The notes under the pieces are model-generated. The model searched no databases. It saw only the letters and a list, made by a program, of their open reading frames with translations, and was not told the DNA's origin. Positions 1-7,775 of a stretch of DNA of 59,352 nt are shown one piece after another. Each line of letters opens with the position of its first letter. Within the stretch, counting starts at the first letter, position 1. The translations under genes were made by a program, and so were the position numbers. The DNA comes from Solidesulfovibrio magneticus (GTDB lineage: Bacteria > Desulfobacterota > Desulfovibrionia > Desulfovibrionales > Desulfovibrionaceae), in contig DLGG01000045.1 in NCBI GenBank assembly GCA_002482565.1, positions 691 to 60,042 of the forward strand. The letters are read 5' to 3'.

Positions 1-1
1 G

Positions 2-232
2 CCGGCCTCGCTGGTGGAGCGGGCGTCGCTTTTTGTCGATGATTTGGCTGCGGCCAAGGTCGAGGCCGGGGATTATCTACGGGCCGGCGTGGAGTGGGGG
101 CGGGTGACGCCTCTGGAAGACGTGCTGGACGGCGTGCCGCCGCGCCCGGCCGGGCCAATCGTTTTCAAGAGCGTGGGCCACGCGCTGTTCGATCTGGCGG
201 CAGCCCGCCAAGCCTTCAGCAACCGGCGTTAA
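2..232 (+). CDS. Ornithine cyclodeaminase / mu-crystallin family protein, C-terminal fragment
   Basis: Only the last 76 residues are inside the window; the reading frame is open to the left edge. The visible part reads SLFVDDLAAAKVEAGD, then a DVLDG segment and the ending IVFKSVGHALFDLAAA. This is the typical C-terminal signature of the ornithine cyclodeaminase / mu-crystallin family (NAD(P)-dependent deaminases or imine reductases, Rossmann fold). The substrate cannot be told from the tail. The internal GTG at 14 is not a real start because the family similarity continues upstream of it. The gene converges on the antiporter gene that follows, with a terminator hairpin between them. Confidence 0.8.
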   Translation, partial: PASLVERASLFVDDLAAAKVEAGDYLRAGVEWGRVTPLEDVLDGVPPRPAGPIVFKSVGHALFDLAAARQAFSNRR

Positions 233-255
233 CCCCGGCTTCCCAGGTGGGGTTT

Positions 256-278
256 CCAAAGGGGCTCAGCCCCTTTGG
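256..278. terminator. Terminator hairpin between convergent genes
   Basis: Perfect 10-bp stem CCAAAGGGGC / GCCCCTTTGG with a 3-nt TCA loop, followed on the plus strand by GGCCGCCGGAGGCCTCTTC. It lies between two convergent stop codons. The GGCCGCCGGAGGC tail recurs after other hairpins in this window. Confidence 0.7.
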
Positions 279-309
279 CCGCCGGAGGCCTCTTCTTTCA
301 TCTCTGCTC

Positions 310-2277
310 TCAAGCCCCCCGAAAAAGCCCCGCGCCCTTTTTCAAGGCCTCGGCCGTGCCCATGACGTAGAGCCGGTCGCCGGGCGACAGCACGAAGGGT
401 CCGTCGGGGTTGGGCACGAACTCTTCGCCGCGCCGGGCGGCGGCCACGGTCAGGTCGTGTTCGCGGCGCAGGTGCACGTCCATGAGCGACCGCCCGGCCA
501 GGGGCGAGGCCCCGTCCACGGTGAACACAGCCACGTGCAGCCCGGCCAGGGACTTGTCCGGCACATGGACGGCCAGCTCGTCGAAGCTGCCCGGCAGCAT
601 GGATTTGTAGCCCTCGCGCCGGATGTCGGCCACCATCCGCTCGATGTCGTCGCGCGGGATCATGAACTTGTCCATGACCCGGGTGAAGACGCCAAGGGAG
701 GCTTCGAATTCCTCGGCGATGACGTCGTTGGCTCCGAGGTCGAGCAGGGCGGTGATTTCGGTGTTGAACCGCGTGCGGGCCACGATGTAGAGGGCCGGGT
801 TTTCCTGGCGGGCGATTTCCACGGCCCGGCGCGAGGCGGCCGCGTCGGAGATGACCACGGCCAGGGCCTTGGCCTCCTGGACGCAGATATGGGACAGCAC
901 CCCGGGTTTGGAGGCGTCGCCAAAAAGGATCGGTTCGCCCTTTTTCGCTTCGTTTCGCACCGTGTCCGGGTTCATTTCCAGGATGACGTAGGGGATCTCG
1001 GCGTTTTTGGCCGCCCGGGCCAGTTGGCGGCCGCCGGCCCCGAAGCCCAGGATGATGAGGTGGTTGCTGTAGTGGGCGGCGGGCAATTCGTCTGGCGCGT
1101 CGCACACCCGCAGCCAGCGGCAGACCAGGGCGGCGATGCGCGGGGCGAGCGTGATGCAAAACGGGGCCAGCACCATGGTCAGGATGCTGGCGGCCAGGAA
1201 TTTCTGGTAGAAATGCTCGGAGATGACCTCCTTATCAAAGCCGGTCTTGGCCAGGATGAAGGAGAATTCACCGACCTGGCACAGGGCCATGCCGACCAGC
1301 ACGGCGGTGCGGGTCGGGTAGCCCAGGATGCGGGCGGCGGCGCCGGCCAGGGCGGCCTTGGTGACAAGCAGCAGGAGAGCCGCCACGATCACCTCGACGA
1401 GATGGGCCGAGGCCGACCCGACGTTGAGCAACATGCCGATGGAAATGAAAAACAGCGAGGTGAAGACATCCTTGAAGGGCAGCACGGCTTCGTGGAGGTT
1501 TTCGCGGTAGTCCGAGCCGGACAGCAACAACCCGGCCAGGAAGGCCCCCAGGGACAGGGACAGGCCGATGGAGGCGGTGAGCAGGCTGACGGCCATGCAG
1601 ATGGCCAGGGCGGTCATGAGGAAAAGCTCGCGGCTGCGGGTGCGCACAATGGACAGCAGCAACCCGGGCATGATCTTTTTGGCGAAAAAGACCAGCAGCA
1701 CGAGGATCAGCGCGCCCTTGCCCACGGTGTAGATGATGGAATTGGTGAAGCCGAAGGTGCGCCCGGCCAGCAACGGCACGGCAAGCATCATGGGCACGGC
1801 CAGCAAATCCTGGAAGATGAGGATGCCCAGGCTCACCCGACCGTGGGGAGCCTCCATTTGCGAGCATTCTTGCAGGGTCTTGAGCACGATGGCCGTGCTG
1901 GACAAGGCGGCCAACATGCCGATGAGCACCGAGGAGCCGCCGGAAAAATCCAGCAGATAGTAAGGAACGGCGAAAAACACGGCCCAGGTGAGCGCCATCT
2001 GGGCCGAACCGCCGATGAAGACCGGACGTTTGAGGCGCGACAGGTCGGCCAGGGAGAGTTCCAGGCCGATGGTGAAAAGCAGCATGATGACGCCGATTTC
2101 CGAAAGGATTTCGACGTCGTGGGCTGAGCTGACCAGGCCCAGGCCATGAGGGCCGCAGAGCATTCCGGTCAGCAACATGCCGACGATGGCCGGCACCTTC
2201 AGGCGGTGGCAGACCAGGATGACCACCACGGCCAGGCCGAAAACGACGGTGACGTCGGGCAAAACGGGGATTTCCAT
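310..2277 (-). CDS. CPA2 family (Kef/YbaL-type) cation:proton antiporter with TrkA-N and TrkA-C domains
   Basis: A 655-residue inner-membrane protein. The first ~400 residues hold about twelve hydrophobic segments of the Na/H exchanger fold (for example IGVIMLLFTIGLELSL and GAFLAGLLLSGSDY). A cytoplasmic RCK/TrkA-N domain follows, with the nucleotide-binding start LIILGFGAGG at about residue 415, and then a TrkA-C-like ligand domain. Members exchange K+ or Na+ for H+, often gated by NAD(H) or a small ligand. I chose the ATG of MEIPVLPDV; the 20 residues that could be added upstream look non-coding. A MarR regulator gene lies 90 bp upstream on the same strand and may be cotranscribed. The transported ion is not determined. 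Confidence 0.88.
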   Translation of the reverse strand: MEIPVLPDVTVVFGLAVVVILVCHRLKVPAIVGMLLTGMLCGPHGLGLVSSAHDVEILSEIGVIMLLFTIGLELSLADLSRLKRPVFIGGSAQMALTWAVFFAVPYYLLDFSGGSSVLIGMLAALSSTAIVLKTLQECSQMEAPHGRVSLGILIFQDLLAVPMMLAVPLLAGRTFGFTNSIIYTVGKGALILVLLVFFAKKIMPGLLLSIVRTRSRELFLMTALAICMAVSLLTASIGLSLSLGAFLAGLLLSGSDYRENLHEAVLPFKDVFTSLFFISIGMLLNVGSASAHLVEVIVAALLLLVTKAALAGAAARILGYPTRTAVLVGMALCQVGEFSFILAKTGFDKEVISEHFYQKFLAASILTMVLAPFCITLAPRIAALVCRWLRVCDAPDELPAAHYSNHLIILGFGAGGRQLARAAKNAEIPYVILEMNPDTVRNEAKKGEPILFGDASKPGVLSHICVQEAKALAVVISDAAASRRAVEIARQENPALYIVARTRFNTEITALLDLGANDVIAEEFEASLGVFTRVMDKFMIPRDDIERMVADIRREGYKSMLPGSFDELAVHVPDKSLAGLHVAVFTVDGASPLAGRSLMDVHLRREHDLTVAAARRGEEFVPNPDGPFVLSPGDRLYVMGTAEALKKGAGLFRGA

Positions 2278-2367
2278 GGGCCGCACTATGAACCAAAGGG
2301 GCAATGCTGTGAAGTGGCTCCCAAGGGGCGGGGCCAATAAAGGACAAAGAGCAAGGGCGAGCGGCGG

Positions 2368-2850
2368 TTAACCGGTGATGTCGGCGCGCACGACGTCCAT
2401 GCAGCGGCGCAGCATGTCCAGGGAAGCGAGCAGGGCTTCGCGCTGGGCCGGGTCCACCTGGCCGAGCATGGCGGCGAACAGGCCGGCCAGGAATTCCCTG
2501 ACCTCCTCGCGTACGCGCTTGCCGGCCGGGGTGAGGCTTAAAAGCGTCACCCGGGCGTCGGCCGGGTCGGTGCGGCGTTCGATGAGGCCCCGGCGGGTGA
2601 GGTCGGCGGTCAGCGCCGTGACGCGGCTTTTGGTGACGCCAAGACGCCGGCCGAGTTCGCCGGGCGCCAGATAGCGGGTTTCGCCCAAGGCAATGAGCGC
2701 CCGCATGGCGGCCGGCGGCAGATCGAATCGTTCGCTTTGCAGGGCGATGCGGGTCTGGCAGCAGGCAAAAAGGCTCTCCACCGCCTCTTGCAGGCGCTTG
2801 GCCTGGCCGGCGGCGAGTTCGGCCTCGGAAGAGGGCGGCGCGTCGTGCAT
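2368..2850 (-). CDS. MarR family transcriptional regulator
   Basis: A 160-residue protein with the MarR winged-helix layout: an N-terminal dimerisation helix, recognition helices around LGRRLGVTKSRVTALTADL, and the wing RRTDPADARVTLLSLTPAG. MarR dimers normally repress nearby genes and release DNA on binding a small ligand or after thiol oxidation. Three cysteines are present (CC in the first third and one near the C-terminus), so redox sensing is possible but unproven. It sits upstream of one CPA2 antiporter on the same strand and is divergent from the zinc-finger protein. The 147-bp divergent spacer is the obvious place for its operator, but I saw no convincing long palindrome there. Confidence 0.88.
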   Translation of the reverse strand: MHDAPPSSEAELAAGQAKRLQEAVESLFACCQTRIALQSERFDLPPAAMRALIALGETRYLAPGELGRRLGVTKSRVTALTADLTRRGLIERRTDPADARVTLLSLTPAGKRVREEVREFLAGLFAAMLGQVDPAQREALLASLDMLRRCMDVVRADITG

Positions 2851-2997
2851 GGTTAGGGCCTACCGGAGGCCGGGCTGGGGTGTCAATGCGCCGGTGCGCG
2901 GCAAAAGTGGCGGCGGCTTGGCTTTTGGCGACAACTTTGTTTAGGGTGGAACCCATACGGCGCTGTCGCGCCGCGAAATCCCGCCAGGAGGCCAGCC

Positions 2998-3195
2998 ATG
3001 TCCGACCCGCGCGTTCCATGGACCTGTCCCAAGTGTCAGGCCGACAATGATCCGGATTTCACCCATTGCCGGCTGTGCGGCGAAAAGCATCCCGAAGGCG
3101 CGGACGTGGAGGTGGCCTGCGCCTCCTGCGGCACGAAACATCCGGGCGGAACCTGCTGTCCGCTGTGCGGCAGCAAGGAATTTCTGCAGCTCTGA
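2998..3195 (+). CDS. 65-residue protein with a RanBP2-type zinc finger plus a second zinc ribbon
   Basis: Small cytoplasmic protein with two four-cysteine zinc sites. The first (W8, C10, C13, N17, C24, C27) matches the RanBP2-type pattern W-x-C-x2-C-x3-N-x6-C-x2-C exactly. The second uses C41, C44, C53 or C54, and C57 in a zinc-ribbon layout. In eukaryotes RanBP2 fingers bind single-stranded RNA or ubiquitin; in bacteria the role is not established. A strong AGGAGG lies at 2986-2991, 6 nt before the ATG. It is divergent from the MarR gene and 111 bp upstream of the second antiporter, with a hairpin between. The function is unknown; structural, RNA-binding or adaptor roles are all possible. 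Confidence 0.8.
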   Translation: MSDPRVPWTCPKCQADNDPDFTHCRLCGEKHPEGADVEVACASCGTKHPGGTCCPLCGSKEFLQL

Positions 3196-3203
3196 TCGAT
3201 AAC

Positions 3204-3230
3204 CGGGCGGGCTGGGCCAGCCCCGGCCCG
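3204..3230 (+). terminator. GC-rich hairpin after the zinc-finger gene
   Basis: Stem GGGCTGG / CCAGCCC with a 1-nt centre, and an outer CGGGC / GCCCG pairing. It lies just after the stop codon. There is no T-tract, so it may be a weak terminator or an attenuator before the antiporter gene. Confidence 0.4.
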
Positions 3231-3306
3231 CCATGAACATGCAGCATGATGCGCGGGATGCCGGCGGAGCCGGCCCCGGAGAGGATTGTTGCGGCAAGGA
3301 GGCTTG

Positions 3307-5037
3307 ATGCCGCACGACATGGACCTGATCGTGACCCTGGCCGCCGGTCTGGTGGCCGCCCTGGGCCTGGGGCTCGTGGCCAAGCGGCTATCGCTGTCGC
3401 CCATCGTCGGCTATCTCGTGGCCGGCTACTGCATCGGCCCGTTCTCACCGGGATTTGTGGCCGACGGCTCCATCGCCAACCAGTTCGCCGAGCTTGGCGT
3501 CATCCTGCTCATGTTCGGGGTGGGACTGCATTTCCATTTAAAAGACCTCGTGGCCGTGCGCGGCGTGGCCGTGCCCGGGGCCGTGGCCCAGATCGCGGCC
3601 TCGGCGGTGCTGGGGACCGTGGTCACCCATGCCCTGGGCTGGTCCTGGACGGCCGGGGCGGTCTTCGGCACGGCTATTTCGGTTGCCAGCACGGTGGTGC
3701 TGACCCGCGTCCTGGCCGACAACAAGGCCCTGCACACGCCCACCGGGCATATCGCCGTGGGCTGGCTCATTGTCGAGGATCTGTTCACCATCGTGGTGCT
3801 GGTGCTTCTGCCCACGCTCTACGGCCCCGGGGCGGGCGAGGCCGGCCTGGGCCGGACCCTGGCCGTGGCCGGCGGCAAGCTTCTCGCCCTGGTCGCCGTG
3901 GCGGCCGTGGCCGGTCGCTACGTGTTGCCGCGCTTTTTCGGGCACATCGCCCGCACGGGGTCGCGCGAGCTGTTCACCCTGGCCGTGCTGGCCTCGGCCT
4001 TGGGACTGGCCGTGGGCGCGGCGGTCTTTTTCGGGGCGTCCATGGCCCTGGGAGCCTTCTTGGCCGGCATGATCGTGGGACAGTCGGAATTCGGGGCCAG
4101 GGCGGCCTCGGACGCCATGCCCATGCGCGACGCCTTTGCGGTGCTGTTTTTCGTGTCCGTGGGCATGTTGCTCGACCCGGCCGCGTTGGTCACGCAATGG
4201 CCGTTGGCTCTGGCGACGCTGGGCATCGTTCTTGTGGGCAAACCGCTGGCCGCCCTGGCCGTGGTGCTGGCCCTGGGCCGGCCCTTGGCCGTGGCCTTGG
4301 CGGTTTCGGCGGCCCTGGCCCAGATCGGCGAATTTTCGTTTATCCTGGCCACGCTGGCCACGAGCCTGGGCATCCTGCCCAAGGAGGCCGGCACGGCCCT
4401 GGTGGCCGCCTCGGTGGTGTCCATCATCCTCAATCCCTGGCTCTATCAGGGCGTGGCCCCCCTGGCCGCGCGCCTGACCCGGGGAAGGGGCCGGCTGTCC
4501 CGTCCGGCGGTCAAGGACGCAACCGATGCGGCTGGCGACGGCCTGACCGCCGTCGTGGTCGGCTATGGGCCGGTGGGCAGCACGCTGTGCCGCATCCTGG
4601 CCGACAACGGCATCGAGCCGGTGGTGGTGGAGCTCAACATCGACACCGTGCGCGCCCTGGCCGGGGTCGGCAAGCGGGTGGTGCACGGCGACGCGGCCAG
4701 CCGGGAGATTTTGCTCCACGCCGGCATCGAGACGGCGACGAGCCTGTTCATCACGGCTTCTGGCCTGCCGGCGCGGGAGATCGTGGAGGCCGCCTTGGAA
4801 CTGCGGCCGGAGATCCGTATCGTCAGCCGGGCCGACTACTTGCGGGAGGCCGAAACGCTTCGCCGGGAGGGGGCGCAGGCGGTCTTTTCGGGCGAGGGCG
4901 AGGTGGCGCTGGCCATGTCCAGCTATCTGTTGCGTGAACTGGGGGCCAGCGCCGAACAGATCGACCGGGAGCGCGACCGGGTGCGGCGGGAGTTGTTCGA
5001 GCCGGCCGGCAAGGCCGCCGACACCACTCCAGCCTGA
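3307..5037 (+). CDS. CPA2 family (Kef-type) cation:proton antiporter with TrkA-N domain
   Basis: A 576-residue membrane antiporter, distinct in sequence from the one at 310-2277. Residues ~5-390 form the exchanger domain (for example LGVILLMFGVGLHFHL, and FGTAISVASTVVLTRVL carrying the usual small-residue core). Residues ~405-560 form a TrkA-N/RCK domain starting VVVGYGPVGST. No TrkA-C domain is evident. The start is the ATG preceded by AAGGAGG at 3296-3302; an upstream TTG in frame lacks a Shine-Dalgarno site. It likely exchanges K+ or Na+ for H+, gated by nucleotide binding. Having two CPA2 genes around a MarR gene suggests pH, osmotic or electrophile stress handling; this is inference. Confidence 0.88.
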   Translation: MPHDMDLIVTLAAGLVAALGLGLVAKRLSLSPIVGYLVAGYCIGPFSPGFVADGSIANQFAELGVILLMFGVGLHFHLKDLVAVRGVAVPGAVAQIAASAVLGTVVTHALGWSWTAGAVFGTAISVASTVVLTRVLADNKALHTPTGHIAVGWLIVEDLFTIVVLVLLPTLYGPGAGEAGLGRTLAVAGGKLLALVAVAAVAGRYVLPRFFGHIARTGSRELFTLAVLASALGLAVGAAVFFGASMALGAFLAGMIVGQSEFGARAASDAMPMRDAFAVLFFVSVGMLLDPAALVTQWPLALATLGIVLVGKPLAALAVVLALGRPLAVALAVSAALAQIGEFSFILATLATSLGILPKEAGTALVAASVVSIILNPWLYQGVAPLAARLTRGRGRLSRPAVKDATDAAGDGLTAVVVGYGPVGSTLCRILADNGIEPVVVELNIDTVRALAGVGKRVVHGDAASREILLHAGIETATSLFITASGLPAREIVEAALELRPEIRIVSRADYLREAETLRREGAQAVFSGEGEVALAMSSYLLRELGASAEQIDRERDRVRRELFEPAGKAADTTPA

Positions 5038-5054
5038 CATCCCCTTTCGGGGGT

Positions 5055-5075
5055 CCGGGGGGCTGGGGCCCCCGG
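5055..5075. terminator. Terminator hairpin between convergent antiporter and cheV genes
   Basis: CCGGGGG / CCCCCGG stem inside the string GGGGTCCGG...CCCCCGGCCGCCGG, preceded by a small CCCC-TTTC-GGGG hairpin. It is one instance of the recurrent intergenic module. Confidence 0.6.
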
Positions 5076-5096
5076 CCGCCGGCTTCTTGATTTCCG

Positions 5097-6077
5097 CTAT
5101 TCGCCGTGGGCCAGGCGTTCCCAGGCCAGGGCGCGGGCTTTTTCGGCGAGCTGGAGCATTTCGGGCTTGGAAACCTGATCGTCGGCCCCCACGGCCTCGC
5201 CCTTGTGGCGCAGGCTGTCGGTGATGAGCGAGGAAAAAAGGATCACCGGCAGGCGTTTGAGGACAGGATCCTCCTTGACCTTGCGGGTGAGGCTATGACC
5301 GTCCATGGCCGGCATTTCGATATCGGACACGAGGATGTGGCAAAAGTCGGTGATGGGGCGGTTTTCCTTGGCGGCGGCGTCCTTCCAGTCCACGAGCTGG
5401 TCCCAGGCGATGCGGCCGTTGATGGTGCGGGTGACCTCGAAGCCGGCTTTTTCCAGCGACGTGCCGATCATGCGGCGGATGGTGGTGGAATCGTCGGCGA
5501 TAAGCGCCTTGAAGACCATGTCCTTGTCCGGCAGTTCCTTCTGGCGCTCGACGAAGACGACTTCGTCGAGTTCCTTGAGGGCCAGCTCCGGGTTGAGGTC
5601 GGCCACGATCTTTTCCATATCGAGGATAAAGACCACGCGCGTGTCGAGCTGGACCACGCCGGTGACCGAGTTGCCGGAATAGGTCTGCACCTGGATGCTT
5701 GGGGGTTCGATCTGTTCCCAGCTGAGGCGATGGATGCGGGTGACGCCGGAGACGCGAAAGGCGCTGACCACCCGGTTGAACTCCGTCACCACCACCTTGT
5801 CCGAGGCGTTGTGGGAGCGGTCCTTGCCAAGCCACAGGCTCAGATCCACCAGCGGCACGACCTTGTCGCGCAGATTGAACGTGCCAAGTACGCAGGGGTG
5901 CGGCGTTTGCGGCATCTCCGTGACTTTGGGGAGGCGGATGATCTCCAGCACCTTGGCCACGTTGACCCCGTAATAACCGGTGTAGGTCTTGCCGGACGGG
6001 GTGGGTTCCTCCAGATAAAATTCAACGATTTCGAGTTCGTTGGTGCCGGATTCCAGGAGGATGTTGGTATTGCTCAT
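5097..6077 (-). CDS. cheV: CheV-type chemotaxis coupling protein (CheW-REC)
   Basis: A 326-residue cytoplasmic protein. Residues ~15-165 form a CheW domain that couples chemoreceptors to CheA. Residues ~190-320 form a response-regulator receiver domain with the acidic pair in ALIADDSTT, the phospho-acceptor Asp in ILVSDIEMPAMDG, a Ser near FSSL and the conserved Lys in SKPE. CheV proteins adjust receptor-kinase signalling and may act as phosphate sinks. GGGGAG lies ~12 nt before the ATG. No other chemotaxis gene is nearby, so it is a stand-alone CheV. It is divergent from the solute-binding-like gene across a 153-bp spacer. Confidence 0.92.
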   Translation of the reverse strand: MSNTNILLESGTNELEIVEFYLEEPTPSGKTYTGYYGVNVAKVLEIIRLPKVTEMPQTPHPCVLGTFNLRDKVVPLVDLSLWLGKDRSHNASDKVVVTEFNRVVSAFRVSGVTRIHRLSWEQIEPPSIQVQTYSGNSVTGVVQLDTRVVFILDMEKIVADLNPELALKELDEVVFVERQKELPDKDMVFKALIADDSTTIRRMIGTSLEKAGFEVTRTINGRIAWDQLVDWKDAAAKENRPITDFCHILVSDIEMPAMDGHSLTRKVKEDPVLKRLPVILFSSLITDSLRHKGEAVGADDQVSKPEMLQLAEKARALAWERLAHGE

Positions 6078-6230
6078 GCTGGCGTCGCTCCCCTAAGCGC
6101 GGCGGGCCGTCATATGGACGGGATAATGGCTTGACTGTTTATCTATGCACTAGGTCGGGCAAAATGCAAGCAGGTATTGACGGAGAATCGCCCTTTGACA
6201 TGAGCCGTTTTTTTCGCGACAAAAGGGTAT

Positions 6231-7073
6231 ATGCAATCTTTGCCGCCAAAGACTGTAAAGCGGTTGTTCCCGAACAAAACCAAGGCGCGACGTCTGTTAT
6301 GTGCCGTTTTGGCGGCGCTGGCCATGCTGGCTCAAACCCTGACGCCGGCGTCGGGACAGGCCCAGGAGCCGTTGTCGCTGCTCGTTTTTGATCGCCCTCC
6401 CTATTATCAGCTCCAGCATGGACAGCCTTCGGGCGGGTTCCTGCTCACCACGGCCCTGACCGTCTTTGCCCAGGCCGGCATTCCCGTGTCGGTGCGGGAG
6501 ATGCCGCCGGGCCGCGTGGTGGCCATGCTGCGGGAAGGCCCAAGCCGGGCCTGCGCCGTGGGCTGGTACAAGACCGCGGAGCGCGAGGCCTTTGCCCGCT
6601 TCAGCGAGCCCCTCTACCGAAACCAGCCAACGACCGTGGCCATGCGCGCCACGTTGCCCGTGCCCGAGACTTGCAGCCCCTTCCTGGCCGACCTGCTGGC
6701 CGCGGGATGGCACTGGGGCCTGCGCGAAGGCTTCTCCTACGGCGCGGAATACGACCAGCTCCTGGCCGCGTATCCGGCGACAAAGCGTTTTGCCGACACG
6801 GCCCACATGGTCGAACTGCTGGCCAAGGACCGGCTGGACGCCATGCTGGTCGAACCCGAGGAACTGGCCTGGATATTTGCCTCCAAGCCCGCCTTGCGCA
6901 AGCACGTACGGATGGTGCGGCTGGCCGATTCCCCCCTTGGCGGCAAGCGACACATCATGTGCGGCCTGGGCGTCAGTCCCGGGGAAATGGCCCGCCTCGA
7001 CGCCGCCATTGAAAATTTTCGAGCCACGCCTCAGTACCAGGGGCTTATCGACGATCTGCGCCTCATGCCATAA
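6231..7073 (+). CDS. Periplasmic solute-binding-like protein (SBP family 3 type)
   Basis: A 280-residue protein with a basic N-terminus (KTKARRLL) and a hydrophobic stretch CAVLAALAMLAQTLTPASGQA, giving a likely signal peptide cut near residue 45. The mature part resembles the extracellular solute-binding family 3 variants found singly in Proteobacteria: LLVFDRPPYYQ, then EMPPGRVVAMLREG, CAVGWYKTAERE and DRLDAMLVEPEEL. These are often orphan sensors or binding proteins without an adjacent permease. No ABC permease or sensor kinase is next to it, so the ligand and partner are unknown. The start ATG lies close to an AAAGGG; a downstream start would truncate the signal peptide. Confidence 0.7.
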   Translation: MQSLPPKTVKRLFPNKTKARRLLCAVLAALAMLAQTLTPASGQAQEPLSLLVFDRPPYYQLQHGQPSGGFLLTTALTVFAQAGIPVSVREMPPGRVVAMLREGPSRACAVGWYKTAEREAFARFSEPLYRNQPTTVAMRATLPVPETCSPFLADLLAAGWHWGLREGFSYGAEYDQLLAAYPATKRFADTAHMVELLAKDRLDAMLVEPEELAWIFASKPALRKHVRMVRLADSPLGGKRHIMCGLGVSPGEMARLDAAIENFRATPQYQGLIDDLRLMP

Positions 7074-7097
7074 GCGGAAGACGCGAGGGAAAAGGCG

Positions 7098-7547
7098 CTA
7101 GAATTTGCGGTCCAGCAGCAGATGGGAAAAATAGCCCAGCACCGTGGCCGCGTAGTAGGGCAAAAAGGGCTTCCATGGCAGGCCCAAAAGCAACATGGGC
7201 GCGAGCAGCACGGAACTGGGTATAAGCAGGGCCGCCCACCATGAATGGGTCCAGCCCCGGTGGGAGCCGATGGCCGGCAGCAGGGCGCAAAAGCCCAGCA
7301 CCGCCGCATAGCGGTACTGCTCCCGGAAGATGAGGAAGGCGTCCACCACCAGGGCCGCGCCGTAGAAGATACGCCGCCCCTTGGAATCGGTGTCCACATC
7401 CGGAAACAGCCCGCCCAACACGGAAAAGAGCCCCAGACAGACCATGGTCTCGAACCCGGGCCGATACACCCCCAGCCACGACGTGGCGGCCAGCGCCCCG
7501 CCGGTCACCGCCGCCGCGCCGACGATATGCGTCTTGTATCCCGGCAT
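7098..7547 (-). CDS. Membrane-bound metal-dependent hydrolase, YdjM/DUF457 family
   Basis: A 149-residue multi-pass membrane protein. Signatures of the YdjM-like predicted hydrolases are present: an N-terminal YKTHIVGA, the acidic LFPDVDTDS, HRGWTHS, and the C-terminal GYFSHLLLDR. The His/Asp residues would bind a metal at the membrane surface. In E. coli the family member YdjM is LexA-regulated; the biochemical reaction is unknown. The start MPGYKTH has GGGAGG 8 nt upstream. The in-frame extension to 7616 runs into the repeat element and is rejected. It converges on the solute-binding-like gene. Confidence 0.8.
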   Translation of the reverse strand: MPGYKTHIVGAAAVTGGALAATSWLGVYRPGFETMVCLGLFSVLGGLFPDVDTDSKGRRIFYGAALVVDAFLIFREQYRYAAVLGFCALLPAIGSHRGWTHSWWAALLIPSSVLLAPMLLLGLPWKPFLPYYAATVLGYFSHLLLDRKF

Positions 7548-7560
7548 GGGCGCCTCCCTC

Positions 7561-7665
7561 GTATCGCGTCCGCGAAAAGCGCACAGGGCTTTTCGCAGGC
7601 AACACAGTAAAACCATACGTTTTCTTAAAAAATACTGTCGTGTTTTTTAAGGGCCGCGACACTAG
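7561..7665. repeat. Copy A of a ~105-bp dispersed intergenic repeat (MITE-like)
   Basis: It begins GTATCGCGTCC and ends GCGACACTAG, so the ends form a short imperfect inverted repeat (GTRTCGCG inward from each side). It contains the dyad GCGAAAAGC (7572-7580) / GCTTTTCGC (7588-7596), then AAAACCAT, and an AT-rich imperfect hairpin of two ~11-nt arms around TGTC (7625-7650). Blocks in the same order and spacing occur at 37705-37811 and 40779-40879. It lies between the DUF457 gene and the glutaredoxin gene. No transposase is present. Confidence 0.65.
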
Positions 7666-7775
7666 CACCTGCCGCGCCGCCCCGGCAACCGTCGCCGTGG
7701 CCGCCGACCGGCTTGACGCGGCCCGCTCCCCCCGGCTACCACCAGTGATTGCCAACCCCCAACCGGAAGCACGCC

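Noticed and set aside
94..2127. A 677-codon plus-strand ORF opposite the first antiporter gene
   Set aside because: It is antisense to a clear CPA2 gene, low in hydrophobic residues and rich in Gly/Gln/His, as expected for the complement of a GC-rich membrane gene.
3538..5040. A 500-codon minus-strand ORF opposite the second antiporter
   Set aside because: Antisense shadow; the plus strand encodes a complete Kef-type antiporter.
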